NCBI RefSeq assembly: GCF_026914265.1
Contig: NC_069124.1
Coordinates: 11,611,723-11,675,722 of the forward strand
DNA: 64,000 nt
Origin: Mya arenaria
Lineage: Eukaryota; Mollusca; Bivalvia; Myida; Myidae
Direction of reading: 5' to 3'
The notes beneath the pieces were generated by a model. The model saw only the letters and a program-made list of their open reading frames with translations. It made no database searches and was not told the DNA's origin. Within the stretch, counting starts at the first letter, position 1, and each line of letters starts with the position of its first letter. A program made the translations under genes and the position numbers. Positions 1 to 12,189 of the stretch are shown here, one piece after another.

Positions 1-507
1 AAGCTATGTGACGGACACCTTTGGACAAGCGCAAGAGTCAAAAATTCAAAAGTACTAATCAAATGTAAAAGTTGTGTATTTGCGTAGAACATACCTGAAG
101 GTATAAAAATAATTCCATGTACAAAATCGGGAGGAGTTTTTTTTTAAAACAGCTAAAATGACATCAATATTTAATTGTTTAGTATTGCAAAAACAGTGTA
201 TGTTTGGTATTTTCAGGAACATTGATATGTGCATCAGTTGTTTGCGAAACCTATAGTGAGTGAGTGAGTGATTAAATCGCCTATAATGTAAAGCCAAGCC
301 TAGGCTCATCAATACTTATATGTATATATACACACAGTCTAAACACTGACTCTTTATTTCATTTCAATATGTAAATTGCTGCCGATAAAATACTTTCTCG
401 GGACTATAAACAGAGACTTATCAGCATACGTACAGCAAACAATTCTATAACTGTGTCATGATCACGTGACTGCCGTCGACTAAAACCTTACTCCTATATA
501 GCTTTAC

Positions 508-3500
508 CTTAAGCTCCGCAGCTGCAATTTTGGTTAGGGCGGGTTCTAGTGACTGTCCGTCCGTCAGAACAAACACTATCTTAGAAACGTTGCGCTCCGC
601 CCCTGCGTTATGGCCATGTAGGATGTTTGTGCGGACATAGTTGAGAGCTTGAAGCATAAAAATGCGGGCAAATTATGTTCTTTTTTTACTTTAAAGTTAC
701 ATGCATTAAATCTTATATCGTAGAAAATCTTTGATATTTTATGCAATTAACGAAAGGGACTGGCTCACACATGTTGGCCTCAATAATTTCATTTTATTTT
801 AAATGAAGTATATTAGATATTGTTATGAACCAACAGCAACTGACAGATTCCCACTTGAACCATGATGCTTTTAATACCGTAAGCTCACACTATACGCAAA
901 CATTTTATTTCTATGTCTGATCCTGTAACATGTCATAGAGTCCCTTTAAGTTTTAATTGAAAAGCTTTACTAGCGTGATTTTCTTTTCTATATACCCACC
1001 AAGGTGTGTGTTCGTCTCGCCATTCGGATAGGAAATGTGCTCAATCTTATTCAGCAGTGTGTCGTTGTCGTGGTACCGCTGTAGGTTAAACCCGCTGGTA
1101 ACTTGCGTGGCATACGGTACCAGAGCAACGCGCGTATTATTGAGTCCGATTTCAAACTGGTTTGAAAAGTTGGAAACGAACAGCAACTGCTTGTTAAAAT
1201 TGTTGACCCCTTCGCTTCCAGACCCGTCTAACACAAATATCAGGTCAGTTGGTTTGAACGGACAGGCTGCAGAGTAATAAAATTAGTGTATTACGCCCAT
1301 TCTACAGAGAGGGGTTATTTTATGGATATTTTCAGGTTATTATTTTACATTTTCCTCACATAGTCTCAATAAAACAACCATAAACTTGTAGTCCGTGTTT
1401 GACCACGATTGATGATCGAAGCAATGCTATAAAGGATTAGCACCGGTAGCTAATGCACCAGTCAATTGTAACCACGGCCCCCCAGGTCCGAGGGTATACC
1501 GGGGATAGCCGGGGAAATGGGCCGTGTTTTTACCATTCAGGCAAAATATAGCGGGGAATGGGCCTTATCTAGGGTCCCTGGGGTGCGAGTGCATTTGGCG
1601 GGGATTTTACCATAAGTTCGTCCACACAGGACGGAGATTTTATCTGGGGTTGGCTTGACCGAAAGTCAAAGTCCCCGCTATTGCCCGGACCTGGGGGTGC
1701 CATGGTTACAAATGACTGGTGCATAATGTACTTTTACTTTCGTGACATGTATTATCTCGCAATGCTCATCTCTAGTACGCTCCAAATTTATCAACTTCGG
1801 TTTTTTTGCGCTACAACGGATAGTTTGTAAACTACTTTAGACGGTCCACAAAAGTATTTTTTGTATTTCTTTTTTGTGAGATCATTTCGCAAACAATCTG
1901 TGCAACATATCATGATGCTATTAATTGTCAAGATTCGCTGCTAAATTTGAGCATTGGCGAGATTAATGTATTGTAACGTATCTGTTGCTCCCATAACGTA
2001 TCTGCTCAGTACTTTATTTTCTTTTGATATCACGAATTAAGTTGCTTAGACCTAGCTCGTACATCTGGACGTTTGCAAAAATTTGCAACAAGTCATATAA
2101 ATACAGATTTATAAAAAAAACGTCAATTTACTGTTATACCAATATACATAATATATTTCATTTCTTTTTTTAAAAAGATAATATATTTCTTTACATAACT
2201 CATTTGATTGTGATCATATATTTATATATAGATGCTTGCCTAATGCAGTTAAGTTCAAATTATAAAATGTAAAACGTATATGCTAGGTCGATATATACTT
2301 TATTTGGTGTTTACGTTCATCAATATTTATTTTTTTCAGATATAAAATAGACTTACAATACAATTTTGTTTTAATACAGCAAGAATTTGTACAAAACTTG
2401 TAAACTTTAATAACGCTATTAATATGAATATTTTATGCAATATGGCATAGTATCCTCTTTAATTGTGTTAAGTTTGTTTTTACATGAATATATTATATCA
2501 TATTCAACTCTTGGTATTATCGAATGGATTGCAGGTCCGTGAAAAAATAACGTAATAATTTGTATCGAACATTATTAAAACATTGTGCATTAAAATAAAA
2601 AGTTCAAATAAATTAGTTGGTACCATAATTTGGTATTCAATATGCCTCTACCCAAATTAAGACTGTACCTGTATAATGGACGGCCGACTGCGTAAAATTG
2701 CAATCTTCGTCCCTTTATAGCCGTAATCCGAATTTTAATCATGGTCAAATGGCAGTTTAATTGATGTCAACCCCTCGAGTAAAACCAAGTATCGCAAAAG
2801 GTATTGAAATTAAGGTGAAGAAAATTCTAGAGAAAGAAACGCCAAATCGATATGTTTATATCGGCACCCTTGATTTGAACAACAATTTATTAGTATATCA
2901 TCACGTTTACACCCTACTTTCGCATTCCAGTCTTCTATTAAAAAGCTCTGTCCTGGTTTTAAAAAAAACTAATAAATAAAAAAATAACATTCACAACATC
3001 ATATGCCGACTTGCTTCATTCATTCCAAACCGTATTTTTTATCTGTTCAGCCTCATTTCCTGGACTTACTGTGTCCTGTGTGTCACCCCTTTGAAATTCA
3101 ATTTTCACAGTGACCTCCATTTAAAAATGTCAAAGGAACTTCAACAGTAAAGGACCAAAACACAACCTCCTCATGAAGGCCATGTTTTTTGTATTTTTAA
3201 AGTTTAATTGTAAGCAAGCATATTGCACGATACCTTTCACTCAGGTCTTGTTGTTTTGTGAGCTAAGCAAATTTTGCGCGATTAAATGAATTTATAAGAT
3301 TATGGCTCAAAAAGCATATCATTGCATTTTATATGGTTGAAGGCCCTTACATGTAGCTCTACAACAGCTCGTATATTTAGATATATTTGTAATTATTGAA
3401 TATATTTATTCTATGAAAACTGCTCTACTTTTAACATGCACCTTGTAAAAGAAGTGATTCTGTACGGTTGATATATAAGGGATATACTAAAATAATAATA

Positions 3501-3657
3501 ATTGATACCAATTGCATTTGTTAGTAACTAGATATACTTGTGTTAGCACTATTATTTGTTAAACGAAGCAAAGAATTCTTTATAATTACAAACCTTTGTC
3601 CAATGCACTTGCAGAGAAAACCAGCAAAACTGCGAACACACATAGAAGAGGAAACAT
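508..3657 (-). CDS. Secreted vWA-domain protein, 5' part (runs off left edge)
   Basis: Three exons join in phase on the minus strand: 3657-3594, 1266-1000 and 647-508. Exon 1 starts at the ATG at 3657 and encodes a short hydrophobic signal peptide (MFPLLCVFAVLLVFSASA). Exon 2 begins ACPFKPTDLIFVLDGSGSEG, the first strand and metal-ion (MIDAS) loop DxSxS of a vWA domain, and ends in GETNTH, which supplies the MIDAS threonine. Exon 3 carries the third MIDAS loop, VFVLTDGQS. The remaining helices and strands of the domain should lie left of base 1; I could not find the next exon in 1-507. A TATAAATA box on the same strand at about 3714-3722 is consistent with this start. vWA domains of this type bind matrix or partner proteins outside the cell. 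Exon phases and sequence match the first vWA domain of the gene at 12190-25118, so the two are probably duplicates in divergent orientation. The ligand is unknown. Confidence 0.8.
1454..1723. mobile_element. Harbinger-like MITE, copy 1
   Basis: A 270-bp non-coding element with terminal inverted repeats beginning TGCACCAGTCAATTGTAACC. It is flanked by TAA on both sides (1451-1453 and 1724-1726). The interior is GC-rich and roughly palindromic. A second copy lies at 26874-27192 with a TTA duplication. A TWA target site is typical of the PIF/Harbinger superfamily, so this is inferred to be a non-autonomous Harbinger-type element. It sits in the intron between exons 1 and 2 of the minus-strand vWA gene. 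Confidence 0.75.
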
Positions 3658-3713
3658 GTTCGTATTGGTTGCTCACTGCACTTAAACTAACTGCAGAGAA
3701 ATGTTGATACATG

Positions 3714-3722
3714 TATTTATAT
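3714..3722 (-). promoter_or_regulatory. TATA box of the minus-strand vWA gene
   Basis: TATAAATA reads on the minus strand about 57 bases upstream of the signal-peptide ATG at 3657. The spacing suits a TATA box with a short 5' leader. It is supported only by sequence and position. Confidence 0.45.
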
Positions 3723-5749
3723 GTCCCTGCTTACTGGCACAATTATGGTTTTGAACGAACTTTTACTCCAGTGTATTCATGTATATGACATTTTGTTTCC
3801 ATTTCAAATCAGCAACTGATAAAGAACTGATCATCATGCTAATGCGTGTGCCGAATATAAGGGACCGCCTCACACAACAATAGGTTGCGGAGGGGTGTTT
3901 AGGGGCTTATATATAATTTAGGCCTTTTTGAAAAGTATTAATGTGTTTTGTTTTTTTTGCGATGGTCTCCCTGTACAGCCTTATTTACACTCATTGATTA
4001 AATGTTGATGAACACCTTAAAAGCATTGTCATTTTTTTTAAAAAAAATGTGATATAAAAGTATTGCATAGCATTTCCTTGCTGACACAAAAACGAAATTG
4101 TACAAAGGTTGTTCCTTTTTCAACAATAATACTAATTAGATAGTTTGTTTCTTCTACGATTGCTTTTGAAACCTGCCTCAATATTCTGTCGCCATCGTTA
4201 CCTGAAGACACTATGCAATAGCAAATAAAACCCGTATAAAAACCTCTGGAGAATCTCACATTCTGTCATATCTTATTACCTTAATTCGAACATACAGGAA
4301 CTGATTACAACATAAGCATTCATTTATAAAGAACATAAAATACAAAATAAGTAAGATCAAAGCTACAATTTATGTAAGTGGCGCAAACTGTCCTTCAAGT
4401 AACGTTTGCTCTTGTCTAGTCTTGTAACAACCAGTGTTTTAAATATACCCAAGATTATATAAACGAAATATTTGAATGACTGATGCTTCAATAATGTCGT
4501 AATTCATTAGAAAAAACGCCTTTTCAAGGACCATAAAAGCAATGTTATTTCCCAGAAAGAGTGAAAATCTCCTTCGTCATATGGTTTTGTTTCACTCTAA
4601 ATGACAAGTAACCATAATAAGACAATCGGGTAAGACAATTAGGTTTTGATGAAAATCTGATTAAATGTGTAAATTGTTAAGTGGGTAAATTCATAAAATT
4701 AAGAATGGCTACTCAATTGATGAACCGAAATCCGAGTTCGACAAGGTGGCCGCCTGTCTTCTTATTTATTTATTGTTTACATCGATATACTTTCAAATTT
4801 TGTATGAATAAAAGATTCGTCGCATGTTTGACCATAGATGAAAGTGAATGAAAGTGACAAAACAATCTTGTTGTTTTAATACGCAGCGACTTACATAAGC
4901 AATGCCACCGACTAACCATTTATCGCCCTTTGTCAATACAAGGTCGGAAGAATATCTGGTCTAAAACTTAACAGCACAAGATATGTCCTAAGTAGTAAGA
5001 AGGGAACAACACGCCATCTTACTAAATATACCGGAAAAGTAATTAAAAAGGACCTCATATCATTAAGCCAACACCGTGTCTAGGGGGTAGCCCCACAGAA
5101 CGCCCTTGTTCATATTTTATTTTTGGGGGTTGAGAGGAAGAGGCGTATGCCACCCCCACCCCCGGATGCGTCGTTAAAGTGCGCGCGCTCTAACACCAAA
5201 TCTAGCCCCTATATTGCGGTCTACTCAATTTAATAATGAGAATAAATCCATTTAAAAGGTTCAATGCATTGTTATAAGGACAGGATTTATAAGCAATATG
5301 GTGCATGAAAGTATCTTGAATCGCATGAACATCAGTTTAGTTTAGTTAAGATTAGTTAGGAAACCGGCCTATACCACATCAGCCAATAATGGTTTTAGAA
5401 TGTTATAATATTTGCGATTATTAATATTTCAACAGTTCATCAATGTTAAAATTCGGATATATTTTTGGCCCCTCCTATCAAGCAATTAATTTGAGGCGAC
5501 CCCTTTAGGACGAAGATCAGGGTTACAGACTATGTAGTGTGGTGCAGTAATTTAGGGAGATAATTTTTTTATCGTGTTGTAATTTTCATTTGCGGATCTA
5601 GGGTGCGTTAATCGTCCAAGTTTTGTTTTTTTTGTCAATATCGGAGAAAAAAAATAATAAACACGCTGAAAATGCGATATTTAGAACTAGAAAATGTTTA
5701 AATTATAATTGGGTGCACCCTCAACCCGCCTGCAAACATTTAAAACTAT

Positions 5750-6200
5750 TTAAATTTCGGTTCGGGGGGAGGGGCAATGCCAAAAGGTTACGCCCCTTGT
5801 AACACCCACTCTAGCGTCATTTTTTGGGTCCACCACTGCTTTGATTTTGCTGAAGAGACAGCACGCGGAAAATACGATGGTTGGATACATGGCCAGACCC
5901 TTTGGTTCTGACACGTGCTCGGTGTAAAGCACCGATACACTTAGCTAGGCTAAACCAGTCCTGAGTACACCACTTTTTCAAGCATAACACGCGAGGCAAT
6001 GTAGCAATTTGTCCTTCGCTACGACGCGGCCAGGGATCGAACCCACTACCTGCCGATTCCAGATACCATTTCGGACTAGACATTGTGAAAAGTTTCAGTA
6101 AACAGTTTAATTTTCGGTTCTGAGGGAGGGGTGAATGTCAAAAGGTTGTGCACCTAAGTAAGTCCCCCTCTAAGATGAATTCCTGGACCCGCCCCTGATT
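5750..6200 (-). repeat. tRNA-derived SINE-like remnant with flanking repeats
   Basis: On the minus strand, 6043-6034 reads GGTTCGATCC, a good RNA polymerase III B box of the kind kept in tRNA-derived SINE heads. I could not find a clear A box. The SINE-like part is bracketed by two similar GC-rich segments (about 5755-5835 and 6113-6197) that share the string TCAAAAGGTT or a close variant and a diverged 'lists C-T-C-T-A' tail. The boundaries are approximate and the SINE assignment is an inference. Confidence 0.4.
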
Positions 6201-6258
6201 TTGCTCTGTGAATGACAGAAGTTTGAAATTTGATATGGAATCCATAACGGGATCGGTG

Positions 6259-7015
6259 TGTGTACTGTACACACTCTTAAAGTTAAAATAGGGAATATCA
6301 CAAAGATATTTAGAACGTTTAACTAAACGACTCCCTAACGTAAATGAAACGAAATGAAACTGTACTGTACACACTCTTAAAGTTAAAATAGGGAATATTA
6401 CAAACTATTTAGAACGTGTTTCTGAACCACTCCCTTATGAAAATGACACCTGTTGACACCATCGCTTGATCGACTTCATGGAAAAAATGTTGAAAATCGC
6501 TTCAGACTGATGATTGGTGCATATAAATAGCAATTATATCATTGTTTAAGAAGAAAAGGTATGTATTCGTACTTTGAAATAAGATATCATATTAGGCCGC
6601 TAGGCCGCTAGGCCGCTAGGCCGCTAGATCGCTTGATCGACTTCATGGAAAAAATGTTGAAAATCGCTTCAGACTGATGATTGGTGCATATAAACAGCAA
6701 ATATATCAGTCTGTTAGCAGAGAAGGCATGTTTGCATGCTATAAAATAGAAAAATGTTTAACAAACTTTTTTGATTTTTTTTTTTGAAAATCGTTTGAAA
6801 TTGATATGTGCACAAAAACAGTTAATTTATCATTGTTTAGAAGAAATAGCATATATTCATACTTTGAAATAAAATACCATATTAGGCCGCTAGGCCGCTA
6901 GGCCGCTAACTTCACGCCGCTAGGCCGCTAGGCCGCTAACTTCAGGCCGCTAGGCCGCTAACTTCACGCCGCTAGGCCGCTAACTTCACGCCGCTAGGCC
7001 GCTAACTTCACGTAC
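6259..7015. repeat. Tandem repeats with GGCCGCTA microsatellite
   Basis: Two near-identical 75-bp segments start at 6259 and 6360 (both begin TGTACTGTACACACTC). They are followed by units of about 166 bp starting near 6463 and 6629, each ending in runs of GGCCGCTA. A third, decayed unit starts near 6785. The block finishes at 6885-7013 with GGCCGCTA copies mixed with AACTTCAC spacers. A related run lies at 21826-21903 in the other vWA gene. Confidence 0.8.
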
Positions 7016-7978
7016 ATCCTTTAGACGTAGCATTTATGACGCAATTTATCACGTGGTATACGCACACTGTTCTATTGATGTACCGGCATTAAACATCCGA
7101 GATTGTTTTCGATAGCCGAGGAGTTCCGTATGATATTCTAGCATTATGTTGTTTTTCATTTAAATTTAGATGAAGTTTCAAGAACAAATTACAGAAAACA
7201 TATAGCAAAATACGCATATAAGCGCTGTAAAATATGAGTAAGAACAAATTTAGCACAGTAGCTGGCATAAAAAGACTTGTACAATATACAGTATATAATA
7301 TTCGTCTAAAAATAATCAAGAAAGATAACCTCCAAAAATAATTCCAAACTTTGGATACTGGGTCTCTTCGAATTATTTTCTAATTAGACTGAAAAGGGCA
7401 TATAAGTAAGTAAGTGCATTTCATGATTTTCATCACCAAGATCATTTAAAGTGACACACTTATTCAAAATAAATACATACACATATATAACAAACATAAA
7501 TTTTGAGTGATAAACCCTCAACTACTTACTAAATAATGCATTTATGCGAAATAATAATTATTGATAATGAAATGATAATCGAATATTCAATAGCTAACAA
7601 CGCTATTAAATGGTTGGTGAATGGTAAAGGATTTACTGCGATCTACTATCGTCTCATAAGGTAGCAATACCGTGTTTTCTGCATGTTTATTTCAAATTAA
7701 ATTCAGTATCCTTTAAGCACCATTGTTTTCAACATTTATTCATCCTTTTTGGTATATTAAAACAATTACATTAAATGTGTTACATCTTATTTGGGAGTAA
7801 TAGTGATAGTAATAGCATCTTTAAATTGCCAATAATGCACTTTCAATTGACATGTGTTACATAATTTGTTCTTCATCTATTAACTTCAATAGGAATTTTG
7901 TGATTGGTAGTACTAAAATGTAGTAGAGGAAAACATTGAGAAGTTGGAAATATATGGAAGTACTCTCCAAATGTACAT

Positions 7979-10956
7979 CACGGCGGGGAATCCACGTGAC
8001 CAAATGGTAGGTTTCAGTGCAAGATGGCGTCACCAGAACGCTCGACTCGAGCCGAAAATCAAGGTAATACATATAATTATAATAGTTTCTTTAATTTTTA
8101 ACATAGCCTATCACATGCCCACCTACCTAGTGTGTATTAGCATATCCATGTTTTCCTTGAAACTTTGACCGTTCTCGAGAACACTTCGGCAATGTTTCCA
8201 AAATGTACGAAATCCGACTGGTAGGTTACAGTTCCATTTATCATTTTGGCTCGGATTTAGCGGAAAATGAGGTTATAATTTGGGAAAATCGCAGAAAACA
8301 CTTAAGTTTTGTTTAAACATAACAGGCACATGCATTTGGGAACGAAGATTTTAATGATTTTAAAAGATATGAGAACGAAAAGAAAATGATAGGTTGCAGC
8401 TCCGATTTTTGAAGAGATAGGTTGCAGTTCCATATTTAGGTTGCCGTCTGGACTGCAGATTCTTTGACTTAGTTTTAGTGTTCCAGTCAAACATATAGGT
8501 TCCCATAAAACTCAACTGATATTTTTCTATACCATTGTTCTTTTTACATAGTTATAACATCTAAAATTATAAAATCATTGAAAATCACATCGAGACTGCT
8601 GTTTTTATACTTTTGATTTTTCTGCTTACAAATTTATAAGGTTACCATCATTAATGATTTGTTTTCTGTGACAAATTGATGTATTACACGTTTAGAGTTG
8701 AATTGTTAAACCATTATCTGTGATAAAATCTGCACACCAGTATACTTTTATTGTATGACGTGTCAATCGATGTTTTGCAATTTTCGATATATATATGGAA
8801 TGCATTTTTATCTTTTAGGCCAATGACACGAATAAGAGAGTCTTTCCCTTCATCAACCTAAACGAAATGAATGCAGGATATCTAAACAGCCAACCAAAAC
8901 AAATGGCAGCGATACAGCAAAACAAAAGAAGTGTTCAGTGAGCATTCGTTTGATCACAAGATGAGGTCAAGACTGGCCTCACGCAGAAAGAAAGCGACAG
9001 CACCCACAGACAGAAATGCATTACATAGGGAAACTTTAGGTGTACGTTGGGAAAAGGCTAGATGAAATTTGTCGAAACAGCTTCCAACAAAGATCATCGG
9101 AAAAGACTCATGTGCCATTCTCATAACAAAAAAACACGACAAATATATCCATTTTCACTGTAAATATCATAATAAAAAGTTCATGTTATGCTGATGCCGT
9201 TCTTACATTTGATATTTTAGCTTTAATATATATATATATGTGTGTGTGTGTTATAGTATTAATTAATCAACATTTTGTGTTAATTGTTGTAGAATGCCGA
9301 TTGGTGCATGTCAAAAGCAACTTCCTATATGAGCTTGTACACTTATTACCCATTTACGTTTGAACTTTTAAATCGCTCCTTTGTAATACATATTTGGTCA
9401 CCAGTTCATGTAAGCAGAACTCATGAAAGGCAATGTTTGTCATTTTAGTTAAGTATAACGTTTAACTTTGTAACTTGCGTTTGAACAAGATCAACGAATT
9501 AAACTCGACTGGTTTTCAATGTCAACATGCATTTTATATGTAAAAATATTGTTTAATCGCAGGATGGTGTGGTTTAAACCTAGCTTATTCCTCCATTGTT
9601 TAATTATAAAACTACATTCGTCGCTGTTATGATCCTTCCGTGTCATGAACATGCATTACCTGACTTAATATCAGTACTAGAAAAAAATATGATGTAAGAT
9701 ATTGAAGAGTTAGCTTTCGATTAATGCGCCGTGTTGAACAACTTCGGACCAATTGAGACCACCTTTGTTTAAATGAACAAATACCAAACAAGTGATTGGT
9801 ATTTTTTATTTATTAAACCTTGTGTTAACCTAAAGGTAACTTCAACTAAAGAAATCTTTAACACTTGATCAGGATAAAGATTATAAGTTTCTTCACTGGC
9901 CGAGAGTGTAAGATAGGTTCATTCCGACCCGAGCGTAGGGTGTTTTGCGGAAACGAGGTTTACCCTTTATTACGCGAGCGGCTATGGTAGATGCTTTTTC
10001 TCCCACCTCAGTTAAAAATAATTAAGTAAAAATGAGTTTTTTGCTGGAACTCTATTGTGCATAGTGAAAATAATTGCGTATGGATATGAGATAATTCGTG
10101 GTTGTCATGGATATGCGCGCAGTGATTCAGATTAAATCAATAGTAAAATCGGTCGTTAAATAGTCCTAAGGAGAGTGAACCATTATTTCTTGAATGGTGC
10201 GTGAAAACTGTTTTATAGTGACATTCGAAGCGAGAAATAATTAACTAGCATTCTAAATATTGCCACAAGACAAGGTTTCCATGATGCTACAGACGACAGT
10301 CTTCAACAAGGGAGGTAATTACAATGTGGTGACCATTAAAAAGGAGTTCCATACGGGCATTTTATCTTTGCCCGTGGGCAAGATAAGAATATCTAGCATG
10401 GTTAAATTATTGGATGTACTTATCTTAGGTGGGAGAAAAGTTGTATCTATAATACTTCACATAATAATATATGGGCAGTAAATAAATAAAAATGTTAAAA
10501 TATGGAACTGCAACCTATCTCTTCAAAAATCGGAGCGGCAACCTATCATTTTCCTTTCGTGCTCATATCTTTTAAAATCATTAAAATATTCGTTGCCAAA
10601 TGCATATGCCTGTTATGTTTAAACAAAACTTAAGTGTTTTTTGCGATTTTTTCAAATTAAAACCTCATTTTCTGCTAAATCCGAGCCAAAATGATAAATG
10701 GAACTGTAACTTACCAGTCGGATTTCGTACATTTTGGAAACATTGCCGAAGTGTTCTCGAGAACAGTTAAAGTTTCAAGGAAAACATGGATATGCTAATA
10801 CACACTAGGTAGGTGGGCATATGATAGGCTATGTTAAAAAATAAAGAAACTTTTATAATTATATGTATTGCCTTGATTTTCGGCTCGAGTCGAGCGTTTT
10901 GGTGACGCCATCTTGCACTGAAACCTACCATTTGGTCACGTGGATTCCCCGCCGTG
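7979..10956. mobile_element. DNA transposon-like element with ~460-bp terminal inverted repeats
   Basis: The segment 7979-8438 is repeated in inverted orientation at 10496-10956 with only scattered differences, and the outer ends read CACGGCGGGGAATCCACGTG. Both ends are flanked by the same six bases, GTACAT (7973-7978 and 10957-10962), a probable target-site duplication. The ~2-kb interior has no long reading frame, so this is a non-autonomous or decayed element. Interior bases 9885-10455 recur on the opposite strand at about 53830-54300. I cannot assign the superfamily from the ends. Confidence 0.75.
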
Positions 10957-11089
10957 GTACATATAACTTAAATAAAAAAATATTTCACAAGAAGATTAAA
11001 CTTATTTTCGAGTCTTGAGCCTAGCTTACTTCAGAAGCCTATCATTCTAGCTTTTACTGTGACACTCAAGAAATATCTACCCAATTTTA

Positions 11090-11090
11090 A

Positions 11091-11130
<40 letters not shown>
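11090..11130 (+). repeat. CAA microsatellite
   Basis: A simple run of CAA triplets, about a dozen copies, in the intergenic region. A similar run lies at about 22670-22697 inside an intron. Confidence 0.9.
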
Positions 11131-11264
11131 TATTACTTCTAGTTTGTGTTTTTACTAGTATAAGTAATCTATCCTTCACAAAAAGTCCAGTTAATTTTCT
11201 ACAACAAGTCATGATAGGCACATCGAATAGAGTTGGAGATCAAAGGCCAAGTCCACGGTATTAA

Positions 11265-11580
11265 GGCCAAAAAAATTTGTTTGTTTAGGGTAACCTTCCC
11301 AAAATTTCTAGGTAGGGTAGATAGGGATTTTTTTTCAAAATATGTCGTAAGTTCAGAGTGTTTTCTTGCACATGGCAGTCTTACCTACATTACTGTCATT
11401 GCCTGACTTTGTTTTATCATATAAACAGTAATTCTGATTAAAATCTGCATTTATCCGCCCTTCGTAACTCTCTATTCGCTAACGAATATTTTTTTTGCTC
11501 AGAAACGGAAAAAATAGTCAGGGTCGGCGCATTTTTAGGTAGGGTCGGGTTACCCGAAACAGACATAATTTTTTTTAGGC
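11265..11580. mobile_element. Harbinger-like MITE with GGCC ends
   Basis: About 316 bp bounded by imperfect inverted repeats of some 30 bases (left GGCCAAAAAAATTTGTTTG; right its diverged complement, ending TTTTAGGCC). TAA lies on each side. The internal AT-rich sequence has no coding potential. The TAA duplication and GGCC ends suggest a PIF/Harbinger-type MITE. Confidence 0.55.
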
Positions 11581-12189
11581 CTAATGAAAAAAAAAAAAAA
11601 AAACGTTTGCACTCATGTGTTTGCCTGACTAGTTAAATATTTACGGCAATTTAAAGAACTACCAGTAGAAGAAAAAATAGACACCGAAGTATTTGTATTG
11701 TGTCAGTATCTCTATAACCTGATTATCAATGCTTAAATACTTTTCTAACACTAAATACAATATGTTAGATTCTCCGTCCTTGAGTAGTGTGATCACCTTT
11801 GGAACGCACCTAGCACACCAACGCCAGCTCCTGTTATCACGTGTTTTTGACGCACCTAAGAGCTGCAATAAGTATGGCAAAATTTAACTTGAACTCTTAT
11901 CATATCATAGAACTAGTACGGTTTTTGAGTGCTTGACCTTCATGGCGGGTGTGTGGGAGCAGCGCCATCAGTCTGTAATTGCCCACATTTTGCGGACTGT
12001 TTTATTCGTAAAAGTGCATCAAACAATATGGCACTGAAATGGTTAATGAGAAAGTCATATTACTGGTCATGTGGTCAAGTTATCATAAATTTCAAACCGT
12101 AACATAGCACTGGCCTAACCTTATCAGTTCGATGTAATTACAGGTTATATGTCTATGAAATTCTATTTCCTCAAGATAGACGACTTACA

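Larger units (their letters stand above)
3723..12189. other. Intergenic region rich in repeats
   Basis: No convincing host exon was found between the two divergent vWA genes. Open frames here are short and lack family resemblance. The region contains the separately listed short GC-rich repeats, a tRNA-like SINE remnant, an inverted-repeat element of about 3 kb and a Harbinger-like MITE. The stretch 3723-5700 holds nothing I recognise. Confidence 0.6.

Noticed and set aside
6034-6043. A functional tRNA gene at the B box
   Set aside because: No acceptor stem, anticodon arm or A box could be drawn; a tRNA-derived SINE remnant is more likely.
7979-10956. A Polinton, because of long inverted repeats and a 6-bp duplication
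   Set aside because: It is only 3 kb, with no polymerase, integrase or capsid-like frame, and the termini do not match what I know of the family.
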